Assembly: GCF_002214465.1 (NCBI RefSeq)
Contig: NZ_CP015101.1
Location: 1,619,013 to 1,683,012, forward strand
Direction of reading: 5' to 3'
Source of the DNA: Thermococcus barossii
GTDB taxonomy: Archaea; Methanobacteriota_B; Thermococci; Thermococcales; Thermococcaceae
DNA: 64,000 nt
Position numbers and translations under genes: made by a program. Positions within the stretch are counted from its first letter, which is position 1. Each line of letters begins with the position of its first letter. Shown here one piece after another: positions 36,573 to 46,030 of the stretch. The notes beneath the pieces were generated by a model, which saw nothing but the letters and a program-made list of their open reading frames with translations, ran no database searches and was not told where the DNA came from.

Positions 36573-39500
36573 CTAGGAGCCAAAGAACTCGTCGAGGCTG
36601 ATGCCCTTCTTGGGCTTCTTCATCTTTGACTTCTCCTTCCTGACTGCCTTTTCTAGACCCTCGGAGGGTTTTGCTTTCTTATCGGCTTTTTTGGACTTCT
36701 TTTCAGTTTTCGTCCCGGCCTTTGACTTTTCGGCCTTTTTCTTGAGCTTCCCATTGGCCTTCAGCTCGTCCAGGTAGCCATTCCTGCCGTTAGATTTGCC
36801 CGTCCGCTCCTTTATCATCTTCTCGCATACGTCGGCGGAGAATCCCATGAGCGTCCTCTGCCTCTCCGGGAAGACGTTCTCGAAGAGGCTCTTGATGTCC
36901 TTCTCGGTCAGACATATCCTCTGCCTCGTGTAGTCGAGGACGCTGTACTTCGTAACGAGCATCTTCGCGGTTGGCAGGTACTTCTCTATGGCGCCCTTGC
37001 TGACGGTGAGGACTATCTTACCGCCGCACTTCGGGCATTTGCCGGTGAGGGGCGGTCTGCGGTACTTCGTGTTGCACTTGACGCAGCGGAACTCCTGACG
37101 GGTGAAGCTCCTCAGGTTGCCCCTCAGGTCGGGGACGAGGTGGGAGTTGATTATCGTTTCGGCAACGTGGTGCTCGTCCACCGCGCGGATGCGCTCAGCG
37201 AGGGCGAGCTGGCGCTCCACCTTCTCGACCATATCGCCGAGCTGTTTGTACAGGCTCATCTTCGGGCCGAGGCCGATGTCGTCGGTGTCGTGGGTGAACT
37301 TCAGGCCTTCGTACATCTCCGGTTTGCCCAGCCTGTCCTCAACGCGCTCGATGAACTTTATCTCCTTGGGCGATTTCATCTCGTAGGTGGCGCTGTAGAA
37401 TTCAAGGGGATAGTAGCGGACCACGTCCATGTTGTGGACCTCGCTGTCCACCTCGCGCGGGTCGAGGCGCGTGGTAACGACGAGCGGAGCGTCCATCTTG
37501 CCGCCGCGCTTCTCGGGCAGGTAGTACTTGCTGAAGTTGAGCAGTGCATCGAGGAGGAGCATGACAGCGTCCTCATCCCCGTCGCAGTTGCGTCTTTTAG
37601 CTGCATGATAGTACGGGTGAGCGTAGCCCACCAGAACGTCCGAAAAGCCGATTATCCTGCCGATGATTCCGGCCGAGGTGTGCGGGGCCAAACCTATAAC
37701 GAGGTGCCCGACGAGGTCCTCCATCTTCTCGGCGTTGTAGAACCTCGGCAGGCCGTAGAACTTCTCAAGGAGGTCGTCTATGAAGCGAGCCACCTTGAGG
37801 AGATATTTTCCTGCCTCGTAGGGCAGTATGACGTCCTGGACTTTAAGCTCGAGTATCTGGTCGTCCCTCTCTAAGGGCTTGCCCTCGAAGTCGTGGGTGT
37901 AGCCGAGCTCCCTCAATTTTTCAACGCTCGTTCCAATCTCCCTCGGCTTGAAGTGGGTTATGGGTGCATCGGTGGCGTCGAAGCGAATGGTACCATCTTT
38001 AAAGACGTAGACGTCGTTTTTGGCCCTCAGCAGGCCCTTCTCAAGCGGTTCTGCCATCTTAAAGCCGGAGGTCATACCCTGGACGCCCTTGAGCCTGTCG
38101 ATGCCGTAGACCTTGACGTTCTCCATCGCGGCGCGGAGAAGCTCGGAGGGCTTTATGGTTCTCCTCGCGTAGGGCTTAAGCTCGGTTCCGCACTTCGGAC
38201 AGTGGAAGTCAAAGTTCTCGGCCTCGCTCTGCGAGTAATCAACGTTGCACTTGGCGCAGTGCCAGAGGAGCTCCTTCCGTGTCCCACAGCGCGGGCAGAT
38301 GTGCTCAGGCCCGGTGTGGCCGCACTCCGGGCACTTGAAGAAGGCTATCTCCACGCTGGTGACCTTTCCCTCCTCGGCGGCCTTCTTTATGTCGCGCGAG
38401 CTTCCACCGGCGAGGCCTATGGGGAAGAGAACCTGTACCGGCGGCTTCATCTTCCTCTCCTTGGCCTTCTCCGGCCTGCCCATACGAGCGCCGATCCAGC
38501 TGATTCCCCTGTCGCGGAGCTTTATCCCATTGTTCTCGTTGATGATGTCGATGACCGTGAAGAGGGGCTTGGCTTTGAACTCCCACTCGAGGTTGCCCAG
38601 GGGTGTGAGCAGAGCTGCACTCCAGGGGTAGTCTATCACGATGACCTTTTTCCTGTCCTCGGTTCGCTCAAGCCTGTGGGGGAGGCCGAGCAGTTCAAGG
38701 TGGCGCTTTATCTTTGGATCGCTGTCGAGAACTACCTTCCTCGCGAACTTGAGCTTTCTGAACTCGTCCCACTCGATTTGAGCACCCACAAGGGCCCTCT
38801 GGAGCTCCTCAACCTCTTCCGGCTCCAGCGTGTTCCAGTAGAGGGTGTAGTACGGGTGAAGGGGAACGTCGAGAACCTTTGAGATGTGCACCGCCTCCTC
38901 GACGCTCGGCCTCACGCGGAGGGGGTCCTTAAGGAGCTTCTCCAGAAAATCGGGGTCGAGCTCAATGTATTCCGCCGCCTCTTCGATCGCCTCGCGCGGG
39001 TTGTCGGAGAAGGGTTCGAGCTCGACCTCGTAGGTCTCCACCATGGCCTTGACGAACTCCTGAACCCACCATTCCTCGGCGTAGTTGGCAGGCAGGAGCG
39101 TCTGGTTGTTCTCGACGAAGTCGCCGAAGTTCACCAGAGCGTCCCCGACATATAAGATTTCCTCGATTTTGTCCCTGATTCTGAGGGCCGTTTGGTAGTC
39201 CTCTACCCTCACCACGCTCCCGTCCTTGAGCTTGACTATCGGCCCCTCGACGGTGGTGGCGGGGGTTACGATGCAGCCCTTGCCAGGCCTCTCCGTCTTC
39301 ATCTGGGTCCCAATCGCTATGAACTCGTCGAGGATGAGCATCGTCGCTGGGTTCACGCTCCAGGTGGCGAACCCGCTGACGCGGGAGCGACCGTAGCGGA
39401 GCCTGAACCCGCCGTTGGTTGATGGCTCGGCGAAGAGGGGCCTTCCACCGATTATCTCCTTCGTGTACTTCTTGTTGGGGGCTACATTGGCCCTAAAGCG

Positions 39501-40472
39501 CTCGTAAAGCCCGTAGTAGAAGCCCTTCTCGACCTTTTCCTTTACCTCGTCTTTCGGAACCTCCTCGGCCCTGGACTCGTCTGAGGCTTTCTTTTCATCT
39601 CCGGATTTTCCCTTCTCCTTGGCCTCGACGAACTCCTTTATCCAGTCCCAGCCGTCCACACCCATCTTGTCTATGTACTTGACGAGCTTCTTCGCCTTCT
39701 GGAGGACGCCCTCGGCCAGGACGAGAATAGCTCCACCGCGCAGGTGGTTGGTTTCAACGCCGGGAACGTCGCGGTGGGAAACCTCGACCTTGTCGGTTTC
39801 TTCGCCGGTTATCTCAATGGGGATGTTCCTCATGGCCAGCCTTACCTCGTCGGCCTCGGGGTGATACTGCAGGCGCGTGACGGCGCGGTGGTAGAGGTCT
39901 ACCTCCTCGACCATTCTCTCAATGTGCTTCTCGCTGGGCTTGAAGCGGTCGAGACCGAGCTTTTTACGGACGTAATCCCCGACGAGGACGCTCAGAGCCT
40001 GGGCCGTTCCACCGGAGCTCCTTATCGGTCCCGCGTAGTAGAGCGCCAGGTACTCGCTGTTGTCGGCCCACTCGTTGCGCTTGATCTTAACGTCGGCTAT
40101 TCCCTCAAGGGGAGCCGAGACGATGCCCTCTGTGAGGATCGCCAGGGCAGTTCTGACGGCCTGCTCAGCGTACTTCTCCTTGCTCCCAAGGTCACCGAAC
40201 CTGCCCTCGATGATTTCATCCACCACTTTAAGCGCGGCCAGCTCCTTTCCGTACTCCTTGACGAGAACGCGTATCCTCTCTGCCACACCCTTCGGCCCGA
40301 CGAGGCTCTCCACACGGCCGGCCATGTCCGTGGCCTGCGGCACCTCCACTTCAAGGCTCGGGTCCTTGCCCTGAGCGCGGGCCTTTCTCGCAACCTCATA
40401 GGCCCTGTCAATCTCGCGCTGGAGGGATTCAAAGTAAGCTTTCATCCCGGGCGAGTAGAGCTCCTCCCCCAT
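36573..40472 (-). CDS. polC: DNA polymerase D (Pol II) large subunit DP2
   Basis: 1299 residues, the catalytic polymerase subunit of the euryarchaeal replicative enzyme. Conserved features include RSSGGTAQALSVLVGDYVRK, PGVETNHLRGGA, zinc motifs CPECGHTGPEHICPRCG and CVKCNTKYRRPPLTGKCPKC, and the catalytic aspartates in NCDGDEDAVMLLLD. No intein interrupts the gene, although many Thermococcales homologues carry one. The C-terminal 80 residues are lysine-rich and end in ISLDEFFGS, a likely PCNA-binding peptide. The ATG follows the DP1 stop directly (TGAATG), so translation is coupled. Confidence 0.97.
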   Translation of the reverse strand: MGEELYSPGMKAYFESLQREIDRAYEVARKARAQGKDPSLEVEVPQATDMAGRVESLVGPKGVAERIRVLVKEYGKELAALKVVDEIIEGRFGDLGSKEKYAEQAVRTALAILTEGIVSAPLEGIADVKIKRNEWADNSEYLALYYAGPIRSSGGTAQALSVLVGDYVRKKLGLDRFKPSEKHIERMVEEVDLYHRAVTRLQYHPEADEVRLAMRNIPIEITGEETDKVEVSHRDVPGVETNHLRGGAILVLAEGVLQKAKKLVKYIDKMGVDGWDWIKEFVEAKEKGKSGDEKKASDESRAEEVPKDEVKEKVEKGFYYGLYERFRANVAPNKKYTKEIIGGRPLFAEPSTNGGFRLRYGRSRVSGFATWSVNPATMLILDEFIAIGTQMKTERPGKGCIVTPATTVEGPIVKLKDGSVVRVEDYQTALRIRDKIEEILYVGDALVNFGDFVENNQTLLPANYAEEWWVQEFVKAMVETYEVELEPFSDNPREAIEEAAEYIELDPDFLEKLLKDPLRVRPSVEEAVHISKVLDVPLHPYYTLYWNTLEPEEVEELQRALVGAQIEWDEFRKLKFARKVVLDSDPKIKRHLELLGLPHRLERTEDRKKVIVIDYPWSAALLTPLGNLEWEFKAKPLFTVIDIINENNGIKLRDRGISWIGARMGRPEKAKERKMKPPVQVLFPIGLAGGSSRDIKKAAEEGKVTSVEIAFFKCPECGHTGPEHICPRCGTRKELLWHCAKCNVDYSQSEAENFDFHCPKCGTELKPYARRTIKPSELLRAAMENVKVYGIDRLKGVQGMTSGFKMAEPLEKGLLRAKNDVYVFKDGTIRFDATDAPITHFKPREIGTSVEKLRELGYTHDFEGKPLERDDQILELKVQDVILPYEAGKYLLKVARFIDDLLEKFYGLPRFYNAEKMEDLVGHLVIGLAPHTSAGIIGRIIGFSDVLVGYAHPYYHAAKRRNCDGDEDAVMLLLDALLNFSKYYLPEKRGGKMDAPLVVTTRLDPREVDSEVHNMDVVRYYPLEFYSATYEMKSPKEIKFIERVEDRLGKPEMYEGLKFTHDTDDIGLGPKMSLYKQLGDMVEKVERQLALAERIRAVDEHHVAETIINSHLVPDLRGNLRSFTRQEFRCVKCNTKYRRPPLTGKCPKCGGKIVLTVSKGAIEKYLPTAKMLVTKYSVLDYTRQRICLTEKDIKSLFENVFPERQRTLMGFSADVCEKMIKERTGKSNGRNGYLDELKANGKLKKKAEKSKAGTKTEKKSKKADKKAKPSEGLEKAVRKEKSKMKKPKKGISLDEFFGS

Positions 40473-42581
40473 TCAAACCCCCTCGCAGAACTGGTCGAAC
40501 CTCACGACGGCGCGGAGACGAGCGGTCTCAACGTCTATTATCGGGACCCTCGCGGGGGTCGGCACGATGTTCACCATCTTCTGGAACTCCGTCTGAGCCT
40601 GCCAGGTACCGGTGTTTATCAGGAAAACGCCGTTATACATCTTGTACTGCATAACGTGGACGTGGCCGGCCTGGAAGAGGTCGGGAACCGACTCTATGAC
40701 GAGAGTATCCTCGGGGTCGGGAGCTATGGGAACCTTCTCGCCAAATGTCGGTGCAAGGTGGCGGAGCTTCAGCAGGTCGAGCATAGCCTCGGCCGGCCTG
40801 TGGTGGCTCCTGTTCGGGATGAAGTTGACCACGTCCTCGATTCCCCTGCCGTGGGCTATGAGAAAGTCCCTGCCGTGGAGCCTTATCACCGCGGGGTTGC
40901 TTATTATAACGGCGTTCTTGAGCTTGAGAAGGGGCCTGGCGTATTCTTCGTAGAAGCCCGGCTGGGGAATGGCGGTTCTCGCGGCATCGTGGTTGCCGGG
41001 GCCGATGAACATGGTTATATGGTCGGGTACATTGCTCAGCAGGTTTGCGAGCGCCTCGTACTGGTCGAATATGTCCGGAATGGCCAGCTCGTTGTACTGG
41101 CCAGGGTAGATGCCTATACCGTCAACGACGTCACCGGCGATCACCATGTACTTGATCCTGCTGACGAACTCCTCCTCAGCCTTGTTGTTCACCTCACCGT
41201 TGAGCCACTCCAGGAAGCGCATGAAGGCCTTCTCGCAGAACTTGTTTGAGCCGACGTGGATGTCACTGAGAAGAACGGCGTAGACCTTTTCCTCCAGGGG
41301 AGGCTTCTCGCGCTTGAACTTGGGAACATCGGGGAGGAATATCTTGTTGGCGAAGAATATGCCCCTGCCAGAGTACCTTCCACGGAAGGCTATGACCGAA
41401 TCGGGCATTATCTGGAAGAACTTTTTGCTCTCCTCGTTGTTCCGGTTTATGAATACCTTAATAACGCCCGTGTTGTCCTCGACCTCGAACATGTAACCCT
41501 TTGCGGTCTCGCGCTTGCTGTTAACGAGGCCAATGATGGTCACCTCATCCTCGTCCCTGACGTAGCCCAGCTTGGCTATGTCTATCACACCGCCTATCTC
41601 CGGGTTCTCGCGGAGGATTCTGCGCATCTTCTTGAGCCGGCTCCTGAAGTAGTCGGAGTACACCTTGATTATAACGTCACCCTCTTTACCAGCGGCATTC
41701 TTGGCCTTGGGTAGGGTGAACTTGACGTTCTTCACGTCGAATGTTATCTCGTAGTCGTCGGGGATCTCTTTGGCCCTGTAGTGGAAGTCCTCCCTTGGAG
41801 AGAGCCTAAAATCAGCGTAAACAGAGTAGCTCTTCTCCTCTTCGGGAATTTCCTCACCCACGTACGCTATGGGAACACCGTAATCCCCGTACACAATCTT
41901 GGGCTTGACCCCGTTTCCGTTCTCCTCCCCGTTTGCATAGCCATTATCGTAGCCGTTACCGTTTTCAGCCGATGTTTCTTCAACGATGGTCTCACCTTCC
42001 ACGGGAAGAACTTCCTCAGGAACCTCCGAAGAAGTACCCTCCCCCACTGCCGTTTTGGATTCAAAGCTCCCGCTGGCCCCTACATCACCCACATTTCCAG
42101 TGGAAATATAACTCCCCTCCTCAGACAAACTGCTTTCTTCTTCCTCCGATGATGCTATTTCAGGAGTTTCCTCACCTCTTTCAAGGAGAGTTCCAGTGGA
42201 AATATATGTTTGAGGGGCATCATATGAAGAAGCCGTATCCTCCTCAATTTCTGACATTGATGCAACCGAACCGCCGGATTCCGCAGAATTAGATATTTCC
42301 ATTGGGATTTCATCACCAGAAGGCGTTTCCACGTGAATCTGCTCCCCGGCGGTGGACCCTTCCACGGCTGAAGAGGAAGCGGGGCTTTCCATTGGAGAGG
42401 CACCCTTCTGGGACAGGAAGTCCTTCGCAAGTGAGGAGTCTATCACGAACGTCCCCCGTGCCTTGGCGAACTTTATGAGCTCCGCGAGGGTGAAGTCCTT
42501 CTTATAGCCGTCAACGAGAAGGTAATAGGCGGATGGAGTGATTAGATATTTGTTGGCCATCAAATCCTCGATCAGACCCAT
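40473..42581 (-). CDS. polB: DNA polymerase D small subunit DP1 (3'-5' exonuclease)
   Basis: 702 residues. An N-terminal domain of about 55 residues is followed by a low-complexity Ser/Glu/Thr linker (about 60-230), an OB-fold, and a calcineurin-like phosphodiesterase domain. The metal-binding motifs are DIHVGSNKF, GDVVDG, GPGNHDAAR, AHGRG and GHVHVM, giving the proofreading nuclease. The linker contains two copies of YISTG (around residues 130 and 160) whose codons form mini origin boxes at 42094-42106 and 42190-42202. The ATG overlaps the cdc6 stop (TGATG) with AGGAGG upstream. Confidence 0.96.
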   Translation of the reverse strand: MGLIEDLMANKYLITPSAYYLLVDGYKKDFTLAELIKFAKARGTFVIDSSLAKDFLSQKGASPMESPASSSAVEGSTAGEQIHVETPSGDEIPMEISNSAESGGSVASMSEIEEDTASSYDAPQTYISTGTLLERGEETPEIASSEEEESSLSEEGSYISTGNVGDVGASGSFESKTAVGEGTSSEVPEEVLPVEGETIVEETSAENGNGYDNGYANGEENGNGVKPKIVYGDYGVPIAYVGEEIPEEEKSYSVYADFRLSPREDFHYRAKEIPDDYEITFDVKNVKFTLPKAKNAAGKEGDVIIKVYSDYFRSRLKKMRRILRENPEIGGVIDIAKLGYVRDEDEVTIIGLVNSKRETAKGYMFEVEDNTGVIKVFINRNNEESKKFFQIMPDSVIAFRGRYSGRGIFFANKIFLPDVPKFKREKPPLEEKVYAVLLSDIHVGSNKFCEKAFMRFLEWLNGEVNNKAEEEFVSRIKYMVIAGDVVDGIGIYPGQYNELAIPDIFDQYEALANLLSNVPDHITMFIGPGNHDAARTAIPQPGFYEEYARPLLKLKNAVIISNPAVIRLHGRDFLIAHGRGIEDVVNFIPNRSHHRPAEAMLDLLKLRHLAPTFGEKVPIAPDPEDTLVIESVPDLFQAGHVHVMQYKMYNGVFLINTGTWQAQTEFQKMVNIVPTPARVPIIDVETARLRAVVRFDQFCEGV
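42094..42106. repeat. Mini origin recognition box in polB
   Basis: TTTCCAGTGGAAA, a perfect palindrome around the central G. On the coding strand it specifies part of Ile-Ser-Thr-Gly. Confidence 0.65.
42190..42202. repeat. Second mini origin recognition box in polB
   Basis: GTTCCAGTGGAAA, 96 bp from the first copy (a multiple of three, so both encode Ile-Ser-Thr-Gly in the DP1 linker). Confidence 0.65.
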
Positions 42582-43828
42582 CAGAGCAGCCTCCTCTGGC
42601 GGGACATGCTTATGGTCAGCACCGTCTGGAGCTGGTGGTCATGACGGTATATGTTCTTGACCTTATAAGGGGTTACGTTGAGCCTTATCTCCTTGGTCCG
42701 CCCGTAGCGGCCCTTGCTGACCACTTTGGCGTTGATGATACCGAGCATATCAAGCTCGTTTATCAGGTCGCTCACACGCCGCTGGGTGAGGGGTTCGAGG
42801 TCGATGTGGTCGCAGAGAGACTTGTAAACGGAGTAAACGTCGCCGGTGTTGGCCGGGAGCTCACCGTTCTCATCCAAGAGAACTATCGCGTAGAGCAGAA
42901 CCTTTGAATGGAGCGGAAGGGTCTTTATGACCTCCTCCATGGTATCCTGTTCGATTTTTTCCTGCGCCTTCCAGACGTGCCTTTCGGTAACTTTACTGGC
43001 ACCCTCGCGCTCGGCTATCTCACCCGCAACGCGGAGCAAGTCGAGGGCACGTCTCGCGTCACCGTGCTCGCGGGCAGCGAGTGCGGCACAGAGGGGAACG
43101 ACACCATCGTCCAGAACGCCTTCGTTGAATGCATCCTTGGCACGCTGCATGAGTATGTCCCTGAGCTGATTGGCGTCGTACGGCGGAAAGACCACCTCTT
43201 CCTCGCTCAGGCTGGAGAGGACACGCGCATCGAGGTACTCCTTAAACTTGAGGTCGTTGGATATTCCGATTATGCTCACCTTGGCCAAGGAAAGCTCGGT
43301 ATTTATCCTTGTGAGGGAATACAGGATATCATCGCCACTTTTCTTGATTAGCTTGTCTATCTCGTCCAAAACTATTATGACGAAGCGCTCCTTGGCGTCT
43401 ATTACCTCCTTGAGCTTGGCGTAGACCTCATCGGTCGGCCAGCCGACGAGAGGGACCTCAATGCCGCTCTCAAGCTTGAAATGGTTCACGATGTTGGCCA
43501 AGACGCGGTACTGCGTGTCCACTATCTCACAGTTAACGTAGATGACATCCACCGGGACGTTGTACTTCTGGGATATCTTCTTGAGTTCCTCCGTAACGAA
43601 CTTTATCGTGACGGTCTTACCGGTACCAGTCTTGCCGTAGACAAAAACATTGGAGGGAGTCTCACCACGGAGAACAGGAACCAAAATGTGGGCGAGGTTC
43701 TCAATCTGTTCACGCCTGTGCGGTAGCTCCTTGGGCGTGTAGCTGTGCCTGAGAACCTCCTTATTCTTAAAGATTTTCTTGGCGTGAAGGTACTTCTCAA
43801 AGATTGAATCGAGGTAATTGTCGTCCAT
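42581..43828 (-). CDS. cdc6: Origin recognition protein Orc1/Cdc6
   Basis: 415 residues from ATG 43828, with GGGTGGTG upstream. An in-frame ATG at 43876 would add 16 residues without ribosome-binding site. It is an AAA+ ATPase: Walker A VYGKTGTGKT, Walker B VIIVLDEIDKL, sensor 1 IGISNDLKF, and sensor 2 in AAREHGDARRALDLLR. A C-terminal winged helix (about residues 320-400, LTQRRVSDLINELDMLGI) binds origin boxes. It heads the polB-polC operon. The origin is 2 kb away, separated by two genes. A mini origin box at 43841-43853 sits just before the start and could allow autoregulation. Confidence 0.96.
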   Translation of the reverse strand: MDDNYLDSIFEKYLHAKKIFKNKEVLRHSYTPKELPHRREQIENLAHILVPVLRGETPSNVFVYGKTGTGKTVTIKFVTEELKKISQKYNVPVDVIYVNCEIVDTQYRVLANIVNHFKLESGIEVPLVGWPTDEVYAKLKEVIDAKERFVIIVLDEIDKLIKKSGDDILYSLTRINTELSLAKVSIIGISNDLKFKEYLDARVLSSLSEEEVVFPPYDANQLRDILMQRAKDAFNEGVLDDGVVPLCAALAAREHGDARRALDLLRVAGEIAEREGASKVTERHVWKAQEKIEQDTMEEVIKTLPLHSKVLLYAIVLLDENGELPANTGDVYSVYKSLCDHIDLEPLTQRRVSDLINELDMLGIINAKVVSKGRYGRTKEIRLNVTPYKVKNIYRHDHQLQTVLTISMSRQRRLL

Positions 43829-43840
43829 CGACACCACCCA

Positions 43841-43853
43841 CTCCACTGGAAAT
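43841..43853. repeat. Mini origin box in the cdc6 leader
   Basis: CTCCACTGGAAAT, 13 bp upstream of the preferred cdc6 start, between its TATA box (about 43908-43920) and the ATG. Confidence 0.65.
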
Positions 43854-43907
43854 CCAGCCCTGTCGCTGATTTTCATTCAATAAATTTCTAATTTGCCGAA
43901 CATGTGA

Positions 43908-43920
43908 TAATTTTAAAGTT
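43908..43920 (-). promoter_or_regulatory. TATA box of the cdc6-polB-polC operon
   Basis: AACTTTAAAATTA on the minus strand. Predicted transcript start is near 43889, leaving a leader that spans the mini origin box. Confidence 0.5.
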
Positions 43921-44106
43921 TACAGTTGCCAATTGACCAATTTAATCGAAGAGGTTTTGAACATCAAACATGTGCTCCAGAGGAAGCACCGGATGCAGAG
44001 GAAAGCATAGATAATCGAGCTGAGGGGTTTATATGCCTTATTGAACAGGAGGATGTAAAAAGCCAAGCAGAAAATGGAAGGGATAATCAAAGAAAAGAAG
44101 GCGAAA

Positions 44107-44718
44107 TCAGCCCTCTTCATCCGTAGGCTCTTCTTCCACAGCTTCAAGGACAGCGTCGAGAAGCTCTTTGGCGTCCTTCTCTTCAAGCCCGACCTTGATG
44201 GTGAGGAACTCAATGAGCTGCTCGTAGGTGTAGCCCTTCTGAATCCTCTCAAGGAGCATGACGACGATGCGGTCAAATATTCTCTCAACGAACTCCTCCT
44301 CGAGACCGAGGGCAGAAACTCCCGAGAGAAGGCCAACTGCCAGAGCGGTCAGGGCGTCGTTGAATTCCTCCTTGCCGAGAGTCTTCTTGTCGAGGTCAAC
44401 ACGGATGTTAACGACGTCGTTGGGCCTCCCAAGGCTGAACTTCATCATGTATATCCTATCGTTTAGCTCAAGAAGGGTGTGGTAAACGTAGAGCCTGTCC
44501 TCATCGCTCATGCCGTAGGTTTCAAGGCTCGTGGGAATCACAAGATGAACAAACTCGTCGGAGAACATGACCACAAGGGTGAAAGGCATCTTCGGATGCT
44601 CAGCAACGTACATGGACTCATCAACCGCCTTAACCTCCCACGGAAGGTCAACTATGTCGGCGGCATCCTCTCTGCCAGTCCTAAGCCACTCAAGAACCTG
44701 CGTTTCAATATCAGTCAC
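44107..44718 (-). CDS. YbjN-like protein of unknown function, copy A
   Basis: 203 residues from GTG 44718 (GAGGTGAT upstream). It is acidic and soluble. The order DIETQVLEWLRTG, MYVAEHPKMPFTLVVMFSDE, VYHTLLELNDRIYMMKFSLG, then VDLDKKTLGKEEFNDALTAL resembles the YbjN/type III chaperone-like fold (a leucine- and asparagine-rich helix, then a strand, then D-L...F..AL). This is inference. A C-terminal helical tail (QKGYTYEQLIEFLTIKVGLE) follows. A paralogue is directly upstream at 44865. Both lie between cdc6 and the origin and are transcribed away from it; TATA at about 44752-44762. Confidence 0.7.
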   Translation of the reverse strand: MTDIETQVLEWLRTGREDAADIVDLPWEVKAVDESMYVAEHPKMPFTLVVMFSDEFVHLVIPTSLETYGMSDEDRLYVYHTLLELNDRIYMMKFSLGRPNDVVNIRVDLDKKTLGKEEFNDALTALAVGLLSGVSALGLEEEFVERIFDRIVVMLLERIQKGYTYEQLIEFLTIKVGLEEKDAKELLDAVLEAVEEEPTDEEG

Positions 44719-44864
44719 AAAAATCACCTCAAGGTTCTAAATGAGAAAGAGTTTATAAACATGCCGGTAGTAAGAGATTCTAATCTCGGACTACAAGGTT
44801 CTAAAAACGTATACATTAACACCGATACATCGACTGGAAGGCTGAAAAGAAAAACATGAGTACA

Positions 44865-45488
44865 TCAGAAGTACCCAACGTCTTCCCCCTGCCCATCAAT
44901 TTCTTTCTTGGCCGCGAACACCTCGTTGAGCAGGTTTTTTGCGTCCTCAACGCTCATGCCAACCTTGACGGTCAGGAACCTCATAAGTTCGTCCCTGCTG
45001 GCGCCGCGCTCAACCCTCTCCAGAACCATTCCAACGATGCGGTCAAAGATTTCCTTCGCAAAAGCCTCCTCCAGCCCCAGGGCTGAAACCGCAGACATAA
45101 GGCCTATTAGCAATGCCGTCAGCGCATCGTTAAACTCGTCCTTGCCCAGAGTCTTCTTGTCAAGATCCACGCGAAGGTAGACGTCATCGTCCATTCCTGA
45201 GAGGGTGAATTTCATCAGGTTCACCTGGTCGTTGAGACGAAGGAGGGTATGATACACCCTGAGTTTCTCGTCCTTTGTCATAGAGAATGTTTCCAGCCCC
45301 AGCGGGACAAGCAAATGGATAAAATCCTCAGAAAAAGCCACCAGCAACGAGAAAGGCATTCTCGGATGTTCTGCCACGTACATACCCGGCCTCATCTCCC
45401 GCACGGACCAGGGAAGGTCAACTATATCCTCGGCAGTATCATTGCCTGCCCTAAGCCACTCAAGAACCTGCGTTTCGATACCCTCCAT
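44865..45488 (-). CDS. YbjN-like protein of unknown function, copy B
   Basis: 207 residues from ATG 45488 (GGTGGTTAAC upstream); a longer frame to 45590 has no ribosome-binding site and reads origin DNA. It parallels copy A throughout: ETQVLEWLRAGNDTAEDIVD, MYVAEHPRMPFSLLVAFSED, VDLDKKTLGKDEFNDALTAL and a similar C-terminal helix. The tandem pair is thus a local duplication. TATA-like CGTTATTAACC lies at about 45519-45531. The fixed place beside the origin suggests a link to replication or simply strong synteny. Confidence 0.7.
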   Translation of the reverse strand: MEGIETQVLEWLRAGNDTAEDIVDLPWSVREMRPGMYVAEHPRMPFSLLVAFSEDFIHLLVPLGLETFSMTKDEKLRVYHTLLRLNDQVNLMKFTLSGMDDDVYLRVDLDKKTLGKDEFNDALTALLIGLMSAVSALGLEEAFAKEIFDRIVGMVLERVERGASRDELMRFLTVKVGMSVEDAKNLLNEVFAAKKEIDGQGEDVGYF

Positions 45489-45542
45489 GTTAACCACCAC
45501 TAAAAATTGGACAAAGGGGTTAATAACGTTACACCCAAAACA

Positions 45543-45567
45543 AACTTCCACAGGAAACCAGGGAGTT
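45543..45567 (+). repeat. Degenerate origin recognition box
   Basis: AACTTCCACAGGAAACC is followed by AGGGAGTT. The dyad and part of the downstream G-containing segment are recognisable, but the G-run is broken. Confidence 0.45.
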
Positions 45568-45749
45568 CTTAGAACACTTGTGTACACCAAAAATTGCTGT
45601 TTGTAAACGGACAGAGAAAGTCATCGACCGGCTTCCACTGAAAGGAGAATGAACAGGAGCGAACATCAAAAGAGATACATTGGAGCACGAGAATACACAT
45701 TTTGAGAAAACAGTTGCATTAACGTGTTAGAGAAAACGTTAACAAAATT

Positions 45750-45779
45750 GACCCCCAGGGAGTTTTGTTTCCTGTGGAG
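45750..45779 (-). repeat. Long origin recognition box, inverted
   Basis: Read on the minus strand, CTCCACAGGAAAC is followed by AAAACTCCCTGGGGGTC. This is the ORB form: an imperfect dyad plus a G-string. The dyad faces the AT-rich core and the G-string points outward to lower coordinates. Confidence 0.8.
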
Positions 45780-45862
45780 CGGGGTTTTGGGCTACTCCCA
45801 TGTTTGGACTGATCTCCTGGTGAAACTCTCCCATCCTTTTTTCAACTTTTGGTATTTATATG

Positions 45863-45887
45863 TTTTTATGAACAATGTTCATAAAAA
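45863..45887. repeat. Perfect 11-bp inverted repeat in the AT-rich core of oriC
   Basis: TTTTTATGAAC, spacer AAT, GTTCATAAAAA. It lies in the AT-rich core between the two long boxes. A second shorter dyad, GTTCAC-CGTATC-GTGAAC, is at 45918-45935. Confidence 0.75.
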
Positions 45888-46030
45888 GGATGTAATTTGG
45901 AATAGTGATGAATGATAGTTCACCGTATCGTGAACCTTGTTTAAAAGTAGTCTCATTGCTCTTTGTAATCTGTATTATAAACCCTTCTTTTCATATTCAC
46001 AGACTATAGCTCCGTCCATCGTCAAAACTG

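Noticed and set aside
36573-40472. Intein in the DNA polymerase D large subunit
   Set aside because: The length (1299) and continuous conserved motifs leave no room for one. RadA is likewise uninterrupted.
39744-41249. 501-codon plus-strand frame over polB/polC
   Set aside because: Antisense to two well-identified polymerase subunits and spans their junction; composition is that of a shadow frame.
43926-44126. 66-codon ORF between cdc6 and the YbjN-like gene
   Set aside because: No start signal and overlaps the 3' end of the opposite gene; polar composition without motifs.
45724-45915. 63-codon ORF within the origin
   Set aside because: No ribosome-binding site, overlaps an origin recognition box and the AT-rich core.
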